Shown: piece by piece, positions 1-11,462 of the stretch
Layout: every line of letters starts with the position of its first letter
Position numbering within the stretch: position 1 is the first letter of the stretch
NCBI GenBank assembly: GCA_026413225.1
Contig: CM048554.1
Location: 8,386,001-8,450,000, forward strand
From: Otis tarda
Taxonomy: Eukaryota > Chordata > Aves > Otidiformes > Otididae
Direction: 5' to 3'
Length of the DNA: 64,000 nt
Program-made: the position numbers and the translations under genes
Notes under the pieces: generated by a model
Told to the model about the DNA's origin: nothing
Seen by the model: the letters and a program-made list of their open reading frames with translations, nothing else
Databases searched by the model: none

Positions 1-3000
1 AAGAGGAGTAGGTGTATGAGTGAACCTGGCACTTACTCAGCTCTGAAATGGGAAGAGCCAAGAGGCCAGCAGGCTATTAATATCTTTGACTTGCCATGTT
101 TGTCGCAAGAACAGTGAAAGATGCAAAAAGCCATGTGCCTCCAGACTCTCGCAGAGAAAATGGGAAGAATACTAAAACCTGCTCTGGTGCTGCTGCTGAG
201 AGTTTGTCCTCTGGACTTTCATGGGGATCTTGTCCTGGCCCTCTCCCATCTGACTGCTGGTTTATTATTTATCATATCATCTGCTTCGTTTCGGGGCTGC
301 TACTGCAGCTGGCATATCACTGTGCATGCTAAATACCTCTCTTTAACATAAAGTGGGCAGAGTATCCAGTTTTCTAGTTTAGTTAGAAGTGCCACTTGCT
401 CTGCCAGCTTGCTGAGTGTGCTGACTGATCACTGTTTTGCCTGTTTTCTACCAAATATAAATATATCATTGGGGTGGGGGGTAGAGGGGACAGATTTTCC
501 TGCTGATCCCCAAGAATAGGGTCAAGAGGAGAGAGCAAGCACCTATCAGGCAGTAGTCACCTTGGCAAGGGAAAGCAAAATACGTGGCCAGAAGTAGATA
601 TTTTAGTGTCTCGTGCTTATTTTGTTTGTACGGTGCTACTGTAATTCCCAAACTCCTGTTTTTTCAACTGACTGCCATGCTGGGGAAAAGAAACAGATGT
701 TCCTATTTGTCTTTTGATGTGGCTCAAAATCATTTACATTTGCTGGCCTAACATGACATGACATGTCGTTCACTACTTTTTCCGTCTCCTTTGGAGTGAG
801 TGACAGAGTGCTGTTCAATTACTAGCATAATAGAAGAGCAGATATTGTGAGGACAGCTTTCTCCTAAAGGAAATGCAGTCGCCAATTGCTGCAGTAGTGG
901 AAAGAGAAGAATGGCAGATACTGTAGAAGCCATCCAGTGGAAAAGATCTTGTTATTATTAATAATGTCATGGGGAAGACTCAAGGGAAATGCACTGGGTC
1001 TGGCTTTTCTGCCTGAAGAAAAGGAGAGCCAGGGGTGAATAAAAATATGGGGAAAAACTGTCTTGCTACTCTTGTAAAATATATTTTCCGCTCTTTGCCT
1101 TGAGCATGTGCTACTTAAAGCCTTTCCATTTGCTCTGTGCCCAGCTCCAATGGAGAGCAATAATTATAGAAAGACTCTTCATCAGTAGAAGACACTCGGT
1201 GAGAGGCTCATTAGAAGGTTTTTAAAAAACTGAAAAAAACTGTTCGTCAGATGCTTTGAGATTAGCCACTTCTCCACCCTATAATTTGCTTTCTTATTAG
1301 TGTATTCCTACTCTGCCTCCTCCCTTTCTCCTGAGATGAAGAGATTCTCCAGGCCAAACAGAGCTTAACCCTTCCTTCAGCAAGTCATTTACTTGAGGAT
1401 CACTTGTCCACTCTTAATTTTTTAGCATTTCCTTTTCTCTAATTCTATTGAAGTCACTTGGCAGGCGCAACAAGTACTTTCAATATGCTGATCGAGATTA
1501 GTTTTCATGTCACAATCCAGTCAGTCTGTTGGACTGGGTCAGAGTACAAGAGGTGAAGCTTCTGCTTAAGGTCTTTCACGTTTTTCTTTCTAAAGGAACA
1601 AAATGAAGTGTTAGATGGAAAACATGTTGAGAATCCAACATATAGTGCTGCAATTTTCATTCTGTCGTACCAGTATTAAACAGTGAATCTCCAGTGAGGT
1701 AGGGTTGACAAAAACGTACTGATGAATATGTGCTTTATCTGATAATCTGATGAACCAGATGATCATTTAAACTTTCTTTTGTAGTTTACATTTGCTCAGA
1801 ATAAGTAACTAATGAGGCACGTAGTCTTTTGGCAATAAACATAAATGAATCCTTGAAATACCTGGTTTTAGTCAAATAACTTATGGTTATAGTCATACTT
1901 GTCATAATGGATGTAGAAACAAGTATCATCCAGAAATGTAGGTTTGTGTTGTGAATGAAGTGATGCAATTGCTGAAATGGTTTTCAGTGATATATATTAG
2001 TAGTTACCATTTATGCCTGACCTGCTTTTTCTGGATGTAAAGTCCTTCTGTGCAAAGTGAAATATGTTGCACTTGGCCATCATTAAGTCCTTTATGCTAT
2101 GACACTGCTTATTTCGCAGTGATGCAATATTCTCTTTGGATCTGACCTAATGGTAAAAATTCTTCAAGTGTCACTGCACTGTTGAGTTACAGGATTGTCT
2201 TGAACATACTGTTCTTTTCCACAGCTCCTGAGCTAGATGGCTTTACCCCTTTGAAACGTATCCTAGTGATGCAAAGGATTTTTTTTCCTTATTTATTAAT
2301 TGCTTGCTGCAAAGCTTGCAAAGTCACAAGCCCATGTTTTAAAAGAAAAGGAGAAAGAGGAAAGAAAAGTTTATGTATGTTCTGGTCTAACTTCCTATTT
2401 TGCATGCAGTTCTCCTGTTGTGCGTGGACAGGCAGAACACTGATTTTGAAAAGAGCACTTTCTGGTTTGAAGGAGGGGAGGGAAAAAACCCAGCTGGTTT
2501 TGTCAAGCCATTTTGGTCATCCATGTAATTCAATTTTTTACAGGTTAGAGCTCACTAATGTGTAAAGAAATCACCGTAGCTAGTCATCCATTAAGGCTGG
2601 TTAAAATCAGTACAAAGAGTTACCAAGCAGGGAGGAGGTGAGCCCTCACTGATGGCGATCAACCGCTCTCTGCCTACCTTTCCCCTCTCAGGTGGGCTGT
2701 CAAACTCCTACTCCATCTCCTCTCCTCCTGAGAGCAGCTCTCTGCAGGGTCAGCCTGGAAATACTTCTCCGCTAGTCCCATCTGCTGGATGCTGGGATGT
2801 ATTGCCTGCTGGAAAGAGGGAAAGCGTCGTACCTTAGCCTTTAAATATTAGCTGAATGCAGCATGCCACCAGATGTACATGTGCTTCTGAAAAACACATG
2901 CTTTCTCTGTTTTTCTTCCATCCACCTAACTGCATTTGGGCTCCTGCTGTTCTCTTCAACGGACTCTATGTGTTAAGTAAAAGCAAGGTGGAGGCACGAG

Positions 3001-3686
3001 GAACTTTAACCGTGTTGCTTTAGAGAAGCTGTAATCAGAAAAACCCAAGAGCCAGAAAAGATCACAGCAAAAAATATGTGTATCGTTATCAAGCCATTTA
3101 CAAGCCTGGGAGTGAATTTCCTTTCTCCCAGTGTATATGCTCAGCAGTCAGTTTTTCAAATGCCTCATTAAGGCTGGTACTCAGCTGTTCTCGCCGTCTC
3201 TCTCACTGTGCTGGAGAAGAGGGAGCATAGCCATCGCATCTGATCCAGCCTGCTGCACTGCAGCCTCTAGCATTATTATGAAGGTAAAAGAGCCTTCTCC
3301 AGCCTTGAAAATACAGACTTCCTGATATATTTCTTATTGGGCCGAGGAAAGGTTAAGAGAGCTTGATCTCGTGACCATAGGTTCCCCAGGGTATTACTTT
3401 TCTCAGTGGTAATTCACTGTTTGGTACCTGCCTTCAGAAAGGGAGCTGGAGGAAAGAAAATGGATAATGAATGTGAATGCAAAGTAGTGGAGAAAATTTG
3501 GAATGAATGTGAATGTAAAAAGAGGGAATATGCATTAAATCCTAGAAATCTTACTTTGGTTTATTTTGCTCTCTTCTTTGCAGTCATTTGTGATGCATTT
3601 TTCTACTTTATGCTAAGTGGCATTGTGCCTTTTGCTTTAAAATAAAATGAGGGCCATTCTCCCCCTCCTATCCTTACCTTCCATAG
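1..3686. other. Non-coding: upstream intron or flank
   Basis: No exon, RNA gene or mobile element is firmly supported here. Open frames are short and look random. One acceptor-like site with a long pyrimidine tract ends at 2691, followed by an open Ser/Pro-rich stretch, but its donor is weak (see findings). A short duplicated motif with GAATGTGAATG lies at about 3468-3515. The stretch is probably an intron of the gene whose exons follow. Confidence 0.5.
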
Positions 3687-3828
3687 GCATTAAAAGAGGT
3701 TCTGGAGGTCAGAAACAGCCACTTCAAGGATTTTGTGGAAATGTTACTGGAGGAAAATAATCCTAGAAAAAAGAAATTTGTGAAATCCATAGATGAAGAT
3801 CAAGTAACAATTTCATCTTGTGCAGACA
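3687..3828 (+). CDS. Probable coding exon, charged helical segment; 3' border uncertain
   Basis: A pyrimidine-rich acceptor (CCTTACCTTCCATAG) ends at 3686 and is followed by a frame open for 49 codons to a TAG at 3834-3836. The peptide starts ALKEVLEVRNSHFKDFVEML, continues with LLEENNPRKKKFVKS, and looks like real amphipathic protein sequence rather than noise. The incoming phase would be 0. To enter the 4119 exon in frame it must leave in phase 1. The donor after 3828 (ACA|GTGTTT) does so and gives a Ser-Asp-Glu-Gly-Thr junction, but it is a weak donor. The better-looking CAA|GTAACA after 3803 is phase 0 and would break the frame. The exon could also be an alternative last exon ending at 3836. 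I do not recognise the domain. Confidence 0.45.
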
Positions 3829-4118
3829 GTGTTTAGGGAAACATACCTTTATTTGGTACATAGATATTTCCAGTGTGCCTATTGAGATAAAATCTTTAAT
3901 CTAGCCTCCCTTCTTCAGCTTGAGATGTGAAAATGTGACAGTTTAAAATGTAACTGGTTATGTTTGCAGGTTTTTTTCAGTTTACCTTTATATCTCTCCC
4001 CTTTTGTCATGGCATCTTGCTATAAATTAGCAGTTTGTGCTGGATTGGTTACAATTAATATTGCTGCTGCTGTTAAAAAGATATATCATAAATAATTTTA
4101 ACATGTTTTCCTCAATAG

Positions 4119-4181
4119 GTGATGAGGGCACAGATGAGAAACAAAACACTGAAGAAACTGAGGCCCAGAGCCGAGAAGCAG
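4119..4181 (+). CDS. Coding exon 1 of the acidic tail
   Basis: The acceptor TTTTCCTCAATAG ends at 4118 and the donor CAG|GTTTGT starts at 4182. The exon is 63 nt and is entered after the first base of a codon. Including that codon it gives 21 residues, with DEGTDEKQNTEETEAQ at its core, 8 of them acidic. The exon leaves one base (G) that completes an Asp codon with the next exon. A second frame is also open through the 63 nt but does not continue into the next exon, so the acidic reading is chosen. The donor is weaker than the others (T at +3), so this exon may be alternatively used. It carries several Ser/Thr with acidic residues downstream, typical of CK2-type sites. Confidence 0.75.
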
Positions 4182-7100
4182 GTTTGTGCTGAGTAAAGGG
4201 CTTACTTAGGTTTTATCCACCTTGGTGAACAATAATCTTAGTCAATATTTGTACATTTTCACCAGATTAGCTCAGGTCTTGGGCACTTCTTGCATTACAG
4301 ACTGCAACTCTGTTCATTATGAATTAATGTATTGCAATGCAGGAATGCAGACTTCCCTCTTTAGGTTACCAGCTGTATGTTCTCATTGTAAGGTGAACTA
4401 CCTCTAGCTAATCCTCTAACTGGAAAGAAATCATTTTCCCTTTCTCCACAATAGAGTAGCGCTCTGCATGGAATATGAATGGGAGAAAAGGTAGTTTGGA
4501 GAAGGAGGAAGCAGGCTTACTGTGATGAAAAACTGTACTTCTGGAGACTTTAAAGGGTGTTCTCAAGTTTTAATAAATTGTCTGCACAAGTCTCAGGGGT
4601 TATGGAGATTTAAATCTATACAGAAAGATATTGCATATCGTGCGAATGAATGTCACCGTTCACAAGGAGTGGGTTTTGCAGGTGGCATGCTTATAAATTA
4701 TAGTGAGTTCAATATTTTAAAATATGATGTCACTCTGTGTTCACAGTAGATTTTCTATTTTTTTTTTCTGTTTATGGTTGTATTTTTCATCCTACCCAAC
4801 TCTGTTCAATGCAAAAGGCAACTAGAAGCAATCAATTATCAAAAGATCTGAAGTGACAATCAAAATGTCTGAAAATCCCCTTATTTCTTAAGGATTTCGT
4901 TATGTAGTATTGCATATAACACAATGCTTTTCTTGTTGTTTTTTTTTTCTCATTCTAGTGCAGGATGTTGCCTACACATATTTAATCCAGACGGCATGAA
5001 ACAGTTTTCCTCAGAACTTCTGTTAGTTTGTTTGGTTTTTTTTTAATGAGAATTGTAGATTGTTTTCAATATGTGAAATACCGAGCTGAAAAAGGCCAAC
5101 CAGTAAATGCAGGAAAAAAATTTAGAAGGCCTAAACTCTTGACTTATCTGGTTTGCTTACTGCATTGTGGCTGTTTCCAGATGAGGAGTTCATTTGATGA
5201 GGGTCCTTCTTTTTGTCCTGTGCATTGGACGCTCTGTATGTGCAAGTGCAGCATTTCTCCCTGTGCTCTGCAGATCAGTCTTCTGCAACTAGTTGTTGAC
5301 GGCTGATGCTGTCCACAGGTGCTTTGAGGTCCTTCTGTGTTTCATGTCCTCTTTATCACCTCTTCTTTATGTCTTCATGCAAGGCGAGCAGTGGGAGGTG
5401 AAGCCATAGGCATGCAGTATTACAGAATAAAAAATAATCCCATGGACCGCAGCAAGCTTTGGACCTAGGCCCTTTACCCTCCCCAAGATAAGCATGCAGT
5501 GGTATTTTGTAAGTGCTGGAGGACAATCACATTTCCTTTCTGGGTTTGTCACTGTTATACTAGTCATATCTTCATCAGGCAAAGGGAGGAATGAATTGCT
5601 CTGTCTGAATCTAGACTCTGTTTTGAATCTCTGACTGGGCAGAGGGATATCTTTGCCCAAGCAATACTGAGCTTTTAACCGTATCAAGTGCTGCTTGGCT
5701 GCTACCTCACCTAGGAGCTGGTATTGCTAGGAGCTACTAGCTCCTAGCAGAGGAGCTAGTTACAGGAACCTACTGCAGAGGTTCCTGTTAAACCCGATTA
5801 TACTGCTGTCTGCGATGCCAAATATAGCCCGTTGTGCTTGTCAGCTATATTCACTCTGATGGAGTGCATATTTCCCTGGTATTTTGATTCACAAAACACT
5901 TCAATTGAATGAGATACATTTCATTTTTCCCAAGAGAAATAAGGAATATGTACCTCTCTAAATTATTGCTTTGCTACTGGAGGTGTCTTAAATGCATTGT
6001 GTTTTTCCCCAAACCATCATTATGACTTGTTATGTTATGAGCTGTCAGAGCTGGTTTATCAGAGCCATGATGTACGTTCTTTTGCTATCTTCTATTAGTA
6101 GTCGTGTTTTGTTACTTTCGTGAAGAGTGTCAAAGAAAAGATCCAGACATTTTAGGCCCCAGATCCAGAAAATGTCATACTTTGGGTTTAGGTACATACC
6201 TTAAGATAGTCCATGAATCGCCTCCTCGGCCATGGGCACAAAATGTTACAGGAAAAAATTATTTGGTTTAACATTTATCCCTACTGGTTCACATAGTGAT
6301 AAGAACACAGAAGTGTACAATTACTTTGAGTTAGTTATGTTCAACTGATGAGTTGCTGCTGCTTTCCACTCTGCTCGTTGTGGAGACAAAACATTACCAG
6401 GAACATTTAGGATTGCTACTCCTGTGCCCTTTCTTGGGCAAATGACCTGATTTTTCTAAGATATGCAGTTGTATGCCTAAAAATGTTTCTCATCACTATG
6501 AATGATCATCGTAAGGAGCAATCCTATCAACTCTTAAAGTTCTTATTTGTATTTTCTAAACCATAAGGCATAACCTTCATCTGAGTGTGACAAATCACAA
6601 ATTGTATACTTCAATATTGTGAAAGAAAATGTAGGAGAAGCTACATTCTTACCCAGTCCGTTGCATAAAGTTTTATATATTCTTATTACACAGTAGATGA
6701 AAAAGCCGGCTATAGTGTACAAAGACTGACTTGAAATTTTTTAGCTACTACTGTGTGGTTTTTTTAAAGACTGGTCTCCAGTCTATCATCAGTGAACTGC
6801 ACAGTTAACACGTGTAAAAACAAAATGGCAGGTGCTCTTGTTTCAAGCTAGTTAAAAATACTCAGTAACTATATTAGGAAAAGAAAAATGTCAGAATCAT
6901 CAGAGGCAAGACTTTTAAAATAAATTAAAGGCTAGAAATGAAAACAAAGGCTTAGAAAGGTTTTAGAACTATTAAAAAAATGCAATGTTGAAAGTTAAAA
7001 AATTCTATTAAATTCAGGTACTAGTTTTAACTACAACAGCTTCACCCACATGCTCTACCATTAAAAAACTACTAGCTGCAGGTTTTCAAGGACTTGCTAA

Positions 7101-7555
7101 ATTTCAGACCTGATTCATGAAAGCTTCTATTTTCAGGAAAGTATTTGCATATAATAATTTTGATTCCAATGGGATTCATGGACATGATTAAAGTTAAGAA
7201 TGGCTTAATTGTTTTTTCTTAAAATAGATGGATTAAGTGAAAAAAGGAATCTCAACACAAATAGCAACACCAGCCTACTCATGAAACTGATAGCTCTTCC
7301 TCTCTCTGTATTATGAGAAATTGAAATATAGACTTGATCTGGCAGTATTGTAATGTAAGTTCACCCCGGCTTAGGGAAAACAATCAGACCCGTAATGGCT
7401 AGTGAATGCAGCCTGAATGAATGGAAGCCCTGAAAATCAAATTCAGGTCTAGTATCTTGCCTCAATAAGGCATAACACTTTTTTTTTTCAGTAAAATGGT
7501 TCATCAGTTAGCTTTCTAATGAATAACTTCTCTTTCATTTCCTTGTTTTTTATAG
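4182..7555 (+). other. Intron (3.4 kb), with hairpin cluster
   Basis: This is the intron between two phase-1 exons. It holds AT-rich unique sequence and no recognisable mobile element. The only marked structure is a pair of adjacent hairpins at 5726-5788, listed separately. No additional exon is supported. Confidence 0.7.
5726..5788. repeat. Two adjacent inverted repeats (hairpins)
   Basis: The first hairpin is a perfect 11-bp inverted repeat, GCTAGGAGCTA at 5726-5736 and its reverse complement at 5738-5748, with a 1-nt loop. The second is a perfect 10-bp inverted repeat, ACAGGAACCT at 5762-5771 and its complement at 5779-5788, with a 7-nt loop. Further partial copies of the AGGAGCT core flank the first hairpin at about 5712-5720 and 5751-5759. 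The cluster could be a local template-switch product, the core of a small palindromic element, or a structured RNA segment. No function can be assigned. Confidence 0.8.
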
Positions 7556-7624
7556 ATGAGACGAAACATTCAGCTGTAGGCAGCCTATCATCATCAGAAG
7601 AAACAAAGCTGAGTGAGGACAAAG
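7556..7624 (+). CDS. Coding exon 2 of the acidic tail
   Basis: The acceptor CTTGTTTTTTATAG ends at 7555 and the donor AAAG|GTACAG follows 7624. The exon is 69 nt, phase 1 in and out. With the split Asp codon it encodes 23 residues, including HSAVGSLSSSEETKLSEDK. The SLSSSEE cluster is a likely phosphorylation site. Both splice sites are good, and the frame matches the exon on either side. Skipping it would remove 23 residues without a frameshift. Confidence 0.88.
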
Positions 7625-8883
7625 GTACAGATTGTAAATTGCATTTCAAAATATCCAGTCCCAAGAGGATATGTTGTAAAGCCTTATTTTCCTTTGTCTG
7701 GAAATTGACAAAATCAGAGGTAAACAATACAGAAATAGGTAAATACTTGGATTTTCATTTAGAAAAGTCTTTGTAATGAAGTTCTTGGAACCAGCTGTTG
7801 TGCTGGTAGGAGAGATGCTGTGAATTCCTAAGTCCCCTTGTTATAGCAGTAATACTAAAATATCATACATGACATATCAGAAATAAGCCCAGAGCTTGGG
7901 CTTGCTGGGGTGACTCACAGGCGTAAAGTTAAGCGTGCCATCTCTCTCAGCCATATTAGCTCCCTATTCAGTGTTCTCCTGATGGGGAAAAAGAAAAACA
8001 CAATAGCTATAAACACATCAAGAAGAGACAGGAGGAGATGAAGTCATAATTGAGAGGGAGAAAGTAATGTTTATTTTGTGCAGACTGTGCTGGGCACTCA
8101 GATCATTTAGTTTGTGATAAATATTTAAAAGTGTCACAGGGCCGAATGACAGGGAGTTTAGGAAACAAGAGAGATGATCTAATTTAAATGTTTCAAGCTG
8201 AGATTTTTCCTGTGGAGTTGTTGGTTTACAGATAGGAACCAGTGCACAGATGTACTGTTTTTGATGCTCTTATGATATCATGCTATTAATTGCTTGTGCC
8301 AGTCTATGGTTTTTGACATTTTTGTGGGGGTACGTAAGGAAAAAAAGCCTGGGTGATTTATAAGATGTTCGCTACTGGTAATTCAAAACAGAAGTTATGC
8401 TATCTGTAATAAATACAGTCCATCAGTACAGCTTTCAAAAAAGACTAATAGAAAATTTTAATGCATTTTACTGAGATAACATAATTATTAACATCCATCA
8501 ACTTATTTATTTTAAAAGATTTAATGTTTAATTCAGCATCACTGCTTGACTCTCTTCTCATTTTTCTAGATAAGTGTGATGGGGTGTGAGATCTTGCCCT
8601 TTTGTTCCAAAGACACATGCTAGAGAGCCCACATACTTACCTGATTATGAGGTCATGAGTCTTTTGCAGGTTGATTTAAGTGCTCTCTTAACTGATTGAT
8701 TGATCCTGCAGGATCCACAAACCCTTGCTGGAGCACTGGCTTTTGCTTTTGATGTCTTTGCAGAATGGGGTTGTGGCAAGGCTACTGGAAAGCAGAAATA
8801 GAGATAGATTCAGCCCCAGCATAGTTGGTGATTGCCTGTCATTCATTTCTGGTTTTTTTTTTCTGACGTGTGGCCTGTCTATG

Positions 8884-10013
8884 TGTTCTGGTTTTGTTAG
8901 TGAGGGGGGGCCTAAGGTGGTAGCTTCTGTAGGAAACTGCTAGAAGTTGCTCCCCTTTGTTTAGTGGACTCGGCCGGGCCTAGGGCAGACCGGCTGCTGG
9001 CCAAGACCGAGCCAATTGGTAGCAGAATGTTCCCTGATAATGCCTCTGCAATAACGTATTTAAGAAGGAGAAAACAGAAAAAAAAAGAGGAGAGATGTGA
9101 AGCAGCTGAGTGGGGGGCAGAGAGGGGGAGGCGTGAGCCTCGTGGGCCTTGCAGGCCTCACCCTCTGGCCTCCCGCCAGGCAGCCGACTGGGCCCAACTC
9201 AGCCCGGCCTGGCTGCAAGAAGTGGAGAGGAGATGAGAAGTGAATAAGATGTAAAAAGGATCCTGAGAGGCGTCTGCCAGCCTGTTGTGAGGAACGGCTG
9301 CAGACACCAAGGTCAGTTCAGAAAGAGGGGGAGGAGTAACGCGGCTCCTGGCCAAGATTCCTCTGCAACTCATGGTGAAGACCATGGTGGAGCAGGTTGT
9401 CCCCCTGCAGCCCATGGAGGTCCACGGAGGGGCAGAGATCCACCTGCAGCCTGTGGAGGACCCCACGCCGGAGCAGGTGGAGGCCTGAAGGAGGCTGTGG
9501 CCCGTGGAGGGCCCGCTGGGGCAGCTGTTCTAGAGGGACTGCACCCCGTGGAAGAGATGACCCACGCCGGAGCAGTTTCACGAAGGACTGTGGCCCGTGG
9601 GAGGGACCCCATGCTGGAGCAGGGGAGGAATGTGAGGAGTTCTTCCCCCGATGATGATACAGTGGCGTAAAACAACACATGATGAACTGACCGCGACCCC
9701 CATTCCCTTTTCCCCCCCGTGCCGCTCGGGGGGGGAAGGTAGTAGAGATAATGTTAAGCCCGGGAAGGGGGAGGGGTGGGGAGAGGTTATCTTGTTCCCT
9801 GTCTCATTCTCCTGCTAATTTTAGAAATAAATGAATAGTTTTCCCCAAGTCGAGTCTGTTTTGCCCGTGACGGTAACTTTAAGAATTTCTCCCTGTCCTT
9901 ATCTCAAACCTCGAGCCATTTTCCTTATATCATCTCCTCCTATTCTCTCGGAGGGTGGGGGGAGCAAGAGAGAGACTGCGTAGTCTGGTCCCGATCAGGG
10001 CTGAACCACGGCA
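8884..10013 (+). mobile_element. Solo LTR of an endogenous retrovirus, ERVL-like, 5-bp target duplication
   Basis: The element runs from TGTTCTGGTTTTG to GGCTGAACCACGGCA, so it has TG...CA ends. It is flanked by the perfect 5-bp direct repeat CTATG (8879-8883 and 10014-10018), which fixes both borders. A 5-bp duplication fits ERVL-type integration. On the + strand it holds a CCAAT box (9012-9016), a TATTTAA TATA-like box (9057-9063) and an AATAAA signal (9826-9831), giving the orientation. The middle is GC-rich with imperfect tandem repeats. No gag, pol or env sequence is attached, so it is a product of LTR-LTR recombination. The overlapping GC-rich open frames are not genes. Confidence 0.9.
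9389..9623. repeat. Imperfect tandem repeats inside the LTR
   Basis: The motif GGAGCAG recurs at 9389, 9470, 9569 and 9616, next to copies of CCCATGGAGG or CCCGTGGAGG-like words, forming degenerate units of roughly 50-100 bp. They lie between the TATA-like box and the polyadenylation signal and probably explain the unusual length of this LTR. Confidence 0.6.
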
Positions 10014-11305
10014 CTATGTATCCTGTATCCATAAGATCCCACATCAGATGTATATTTTTTATGTTTCATGTGAGTGTCATGGTGAGTTTCAGTGACCATC
10101 TCAATGTGTAACCACTCCAGATTTTTGACCCGTTGTATTAGTTGTCTCTTCTCAGGAAAGTAGCGATCTTGGTGCTCTAGTCTTACTTTTCCTATAGTAT
10201 GCCAAGCTAGGTTGACAGAAGAGATAGGGCCCTGAGGAATCCAAGGGGCGTTTTTTTCTCTGATGTCCTACCTCTCCTCAAAAGTTAAGACAGAAAGCAT
10301 CTGGTAGGGAAAAAGGAGCAAGACAGACTCTCCTTCATATAATTTGTTTGTAAAGTTGAACAAGTAGAAAAAAAGGAATGGTGGGGAAAAGAACATGTTG
10401 GGGGATTTGCTTGCTAGTTTTTAAAATGTAACCAAGAGTTTTGAGCTATGAGGCCGCCATGTACCCCAGGCCATGATTTTAATCCCTATTTCCATTAGTA
10501 GACTTTCAGTTTTTCAGATTTTATATTTTGAGTTGTTTTAAAATGAATACTAGTGTTACAAAAAACTTGCTACTGCTTGGGAAATGGCACTTTTACAAAA
10601 TCCTGGCATTTTTGAAAACACCTGCTGCTCCTGAAATAAATTTCAGCTTTCAAATTGTTTGCCCACTGAATTAACACAGCTAAAACCTGCCAGGTTCTGG
10701 AACGTACTCATTTCTGTGGTTTATCTTCAACTAAATGAACTGGATGTAAAGCATTTAAAGAAATTCTGTTTTTCCAGTCCTTCCTCCTAATTACTGTGAA
10801 AGGAGATATGTGACAAATAAGTTTGGGCTACACATTACCAAAATGCATAGTTTAAACCACTCAGAATAGGAGGTTGCCAAGCCTACTATGGAACTATAGA
10901 AGTCTTTCAATTCTCAGTTCTGATCAGTGCACCAAAACAAGTATTTTGACTCCAATTAGACTTGACTAGTAGGTTTTTTGCTTTTTTTTTTTTCTCCTAT
11001 TTCTGGGATTAGAGTATGGCAAACACATTGAAATATTTATTGCTCTAAAATATGGTGATATTAAAAAAAGAGCACATACATCTCTGCTGCCATGAAGGTC
11101 TAGTATTTTTGTCTTACCAGAGTCATCTTTATCATTATTTTTTTTAAAAGGAAAAGGGGAAGGATGAGAACTTGAAAGAGGATGTTTCTTGATAAGTGCA
11201 CATAACCATGCAGGAATCATGTTTTGAGGGACTTCGATTAAAATGAAAACCTACTGTGATATTTCAAATCTCATATTATTGTGAAAGTATACCTCTTCTC
11301 TTATG

Positions 11306-11462
11306 GTGGAGGCCCCATCCCTGGAGACGTTCAAGGCCAGGCTGGATGAGGCTCTGAGCAACCTGATCTAGTCAGGAATGTCCCTGCTCCTTGCAGGGGA
11401 GTTGGACTAGATGACCTTTGAAGGTCCCTTCCAACCCTAACCATTCTATGATTCTATGATTC
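11306..11462 (+). mobile_element. CR1 LINE, 5'-truncated 3' end
   Basis: About 157 bp of a chicken-repeat-1 element. It encodes the last residues of the reverse-transcriptase ORF ([19 protein letters not shown], then TAG), followed by the conserved 3' UTR (GTTGGACTAGATGACCTTTG) and the tail of ATTCTATG repeats with no poly(A). It is close in sequence to the copies at 25.2 and 42.4 kb. Severe 5' truncation is usual for CR1. Confidence 0.92.

Noticed and set aside
3406..3645. 79-codon open frame with a repeated NECECK motif
   Set aside because: The repeat is a small local duplication, the rest is a chance hydrophobic stretch, and a different frame is used by the exon candidate at 3687.
9158..9680. 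Several overlapping GC-rich open frames on both strands
   Set aside because: They lie wholly inside a solo LTR and result from its GC-rich tandem repeats.
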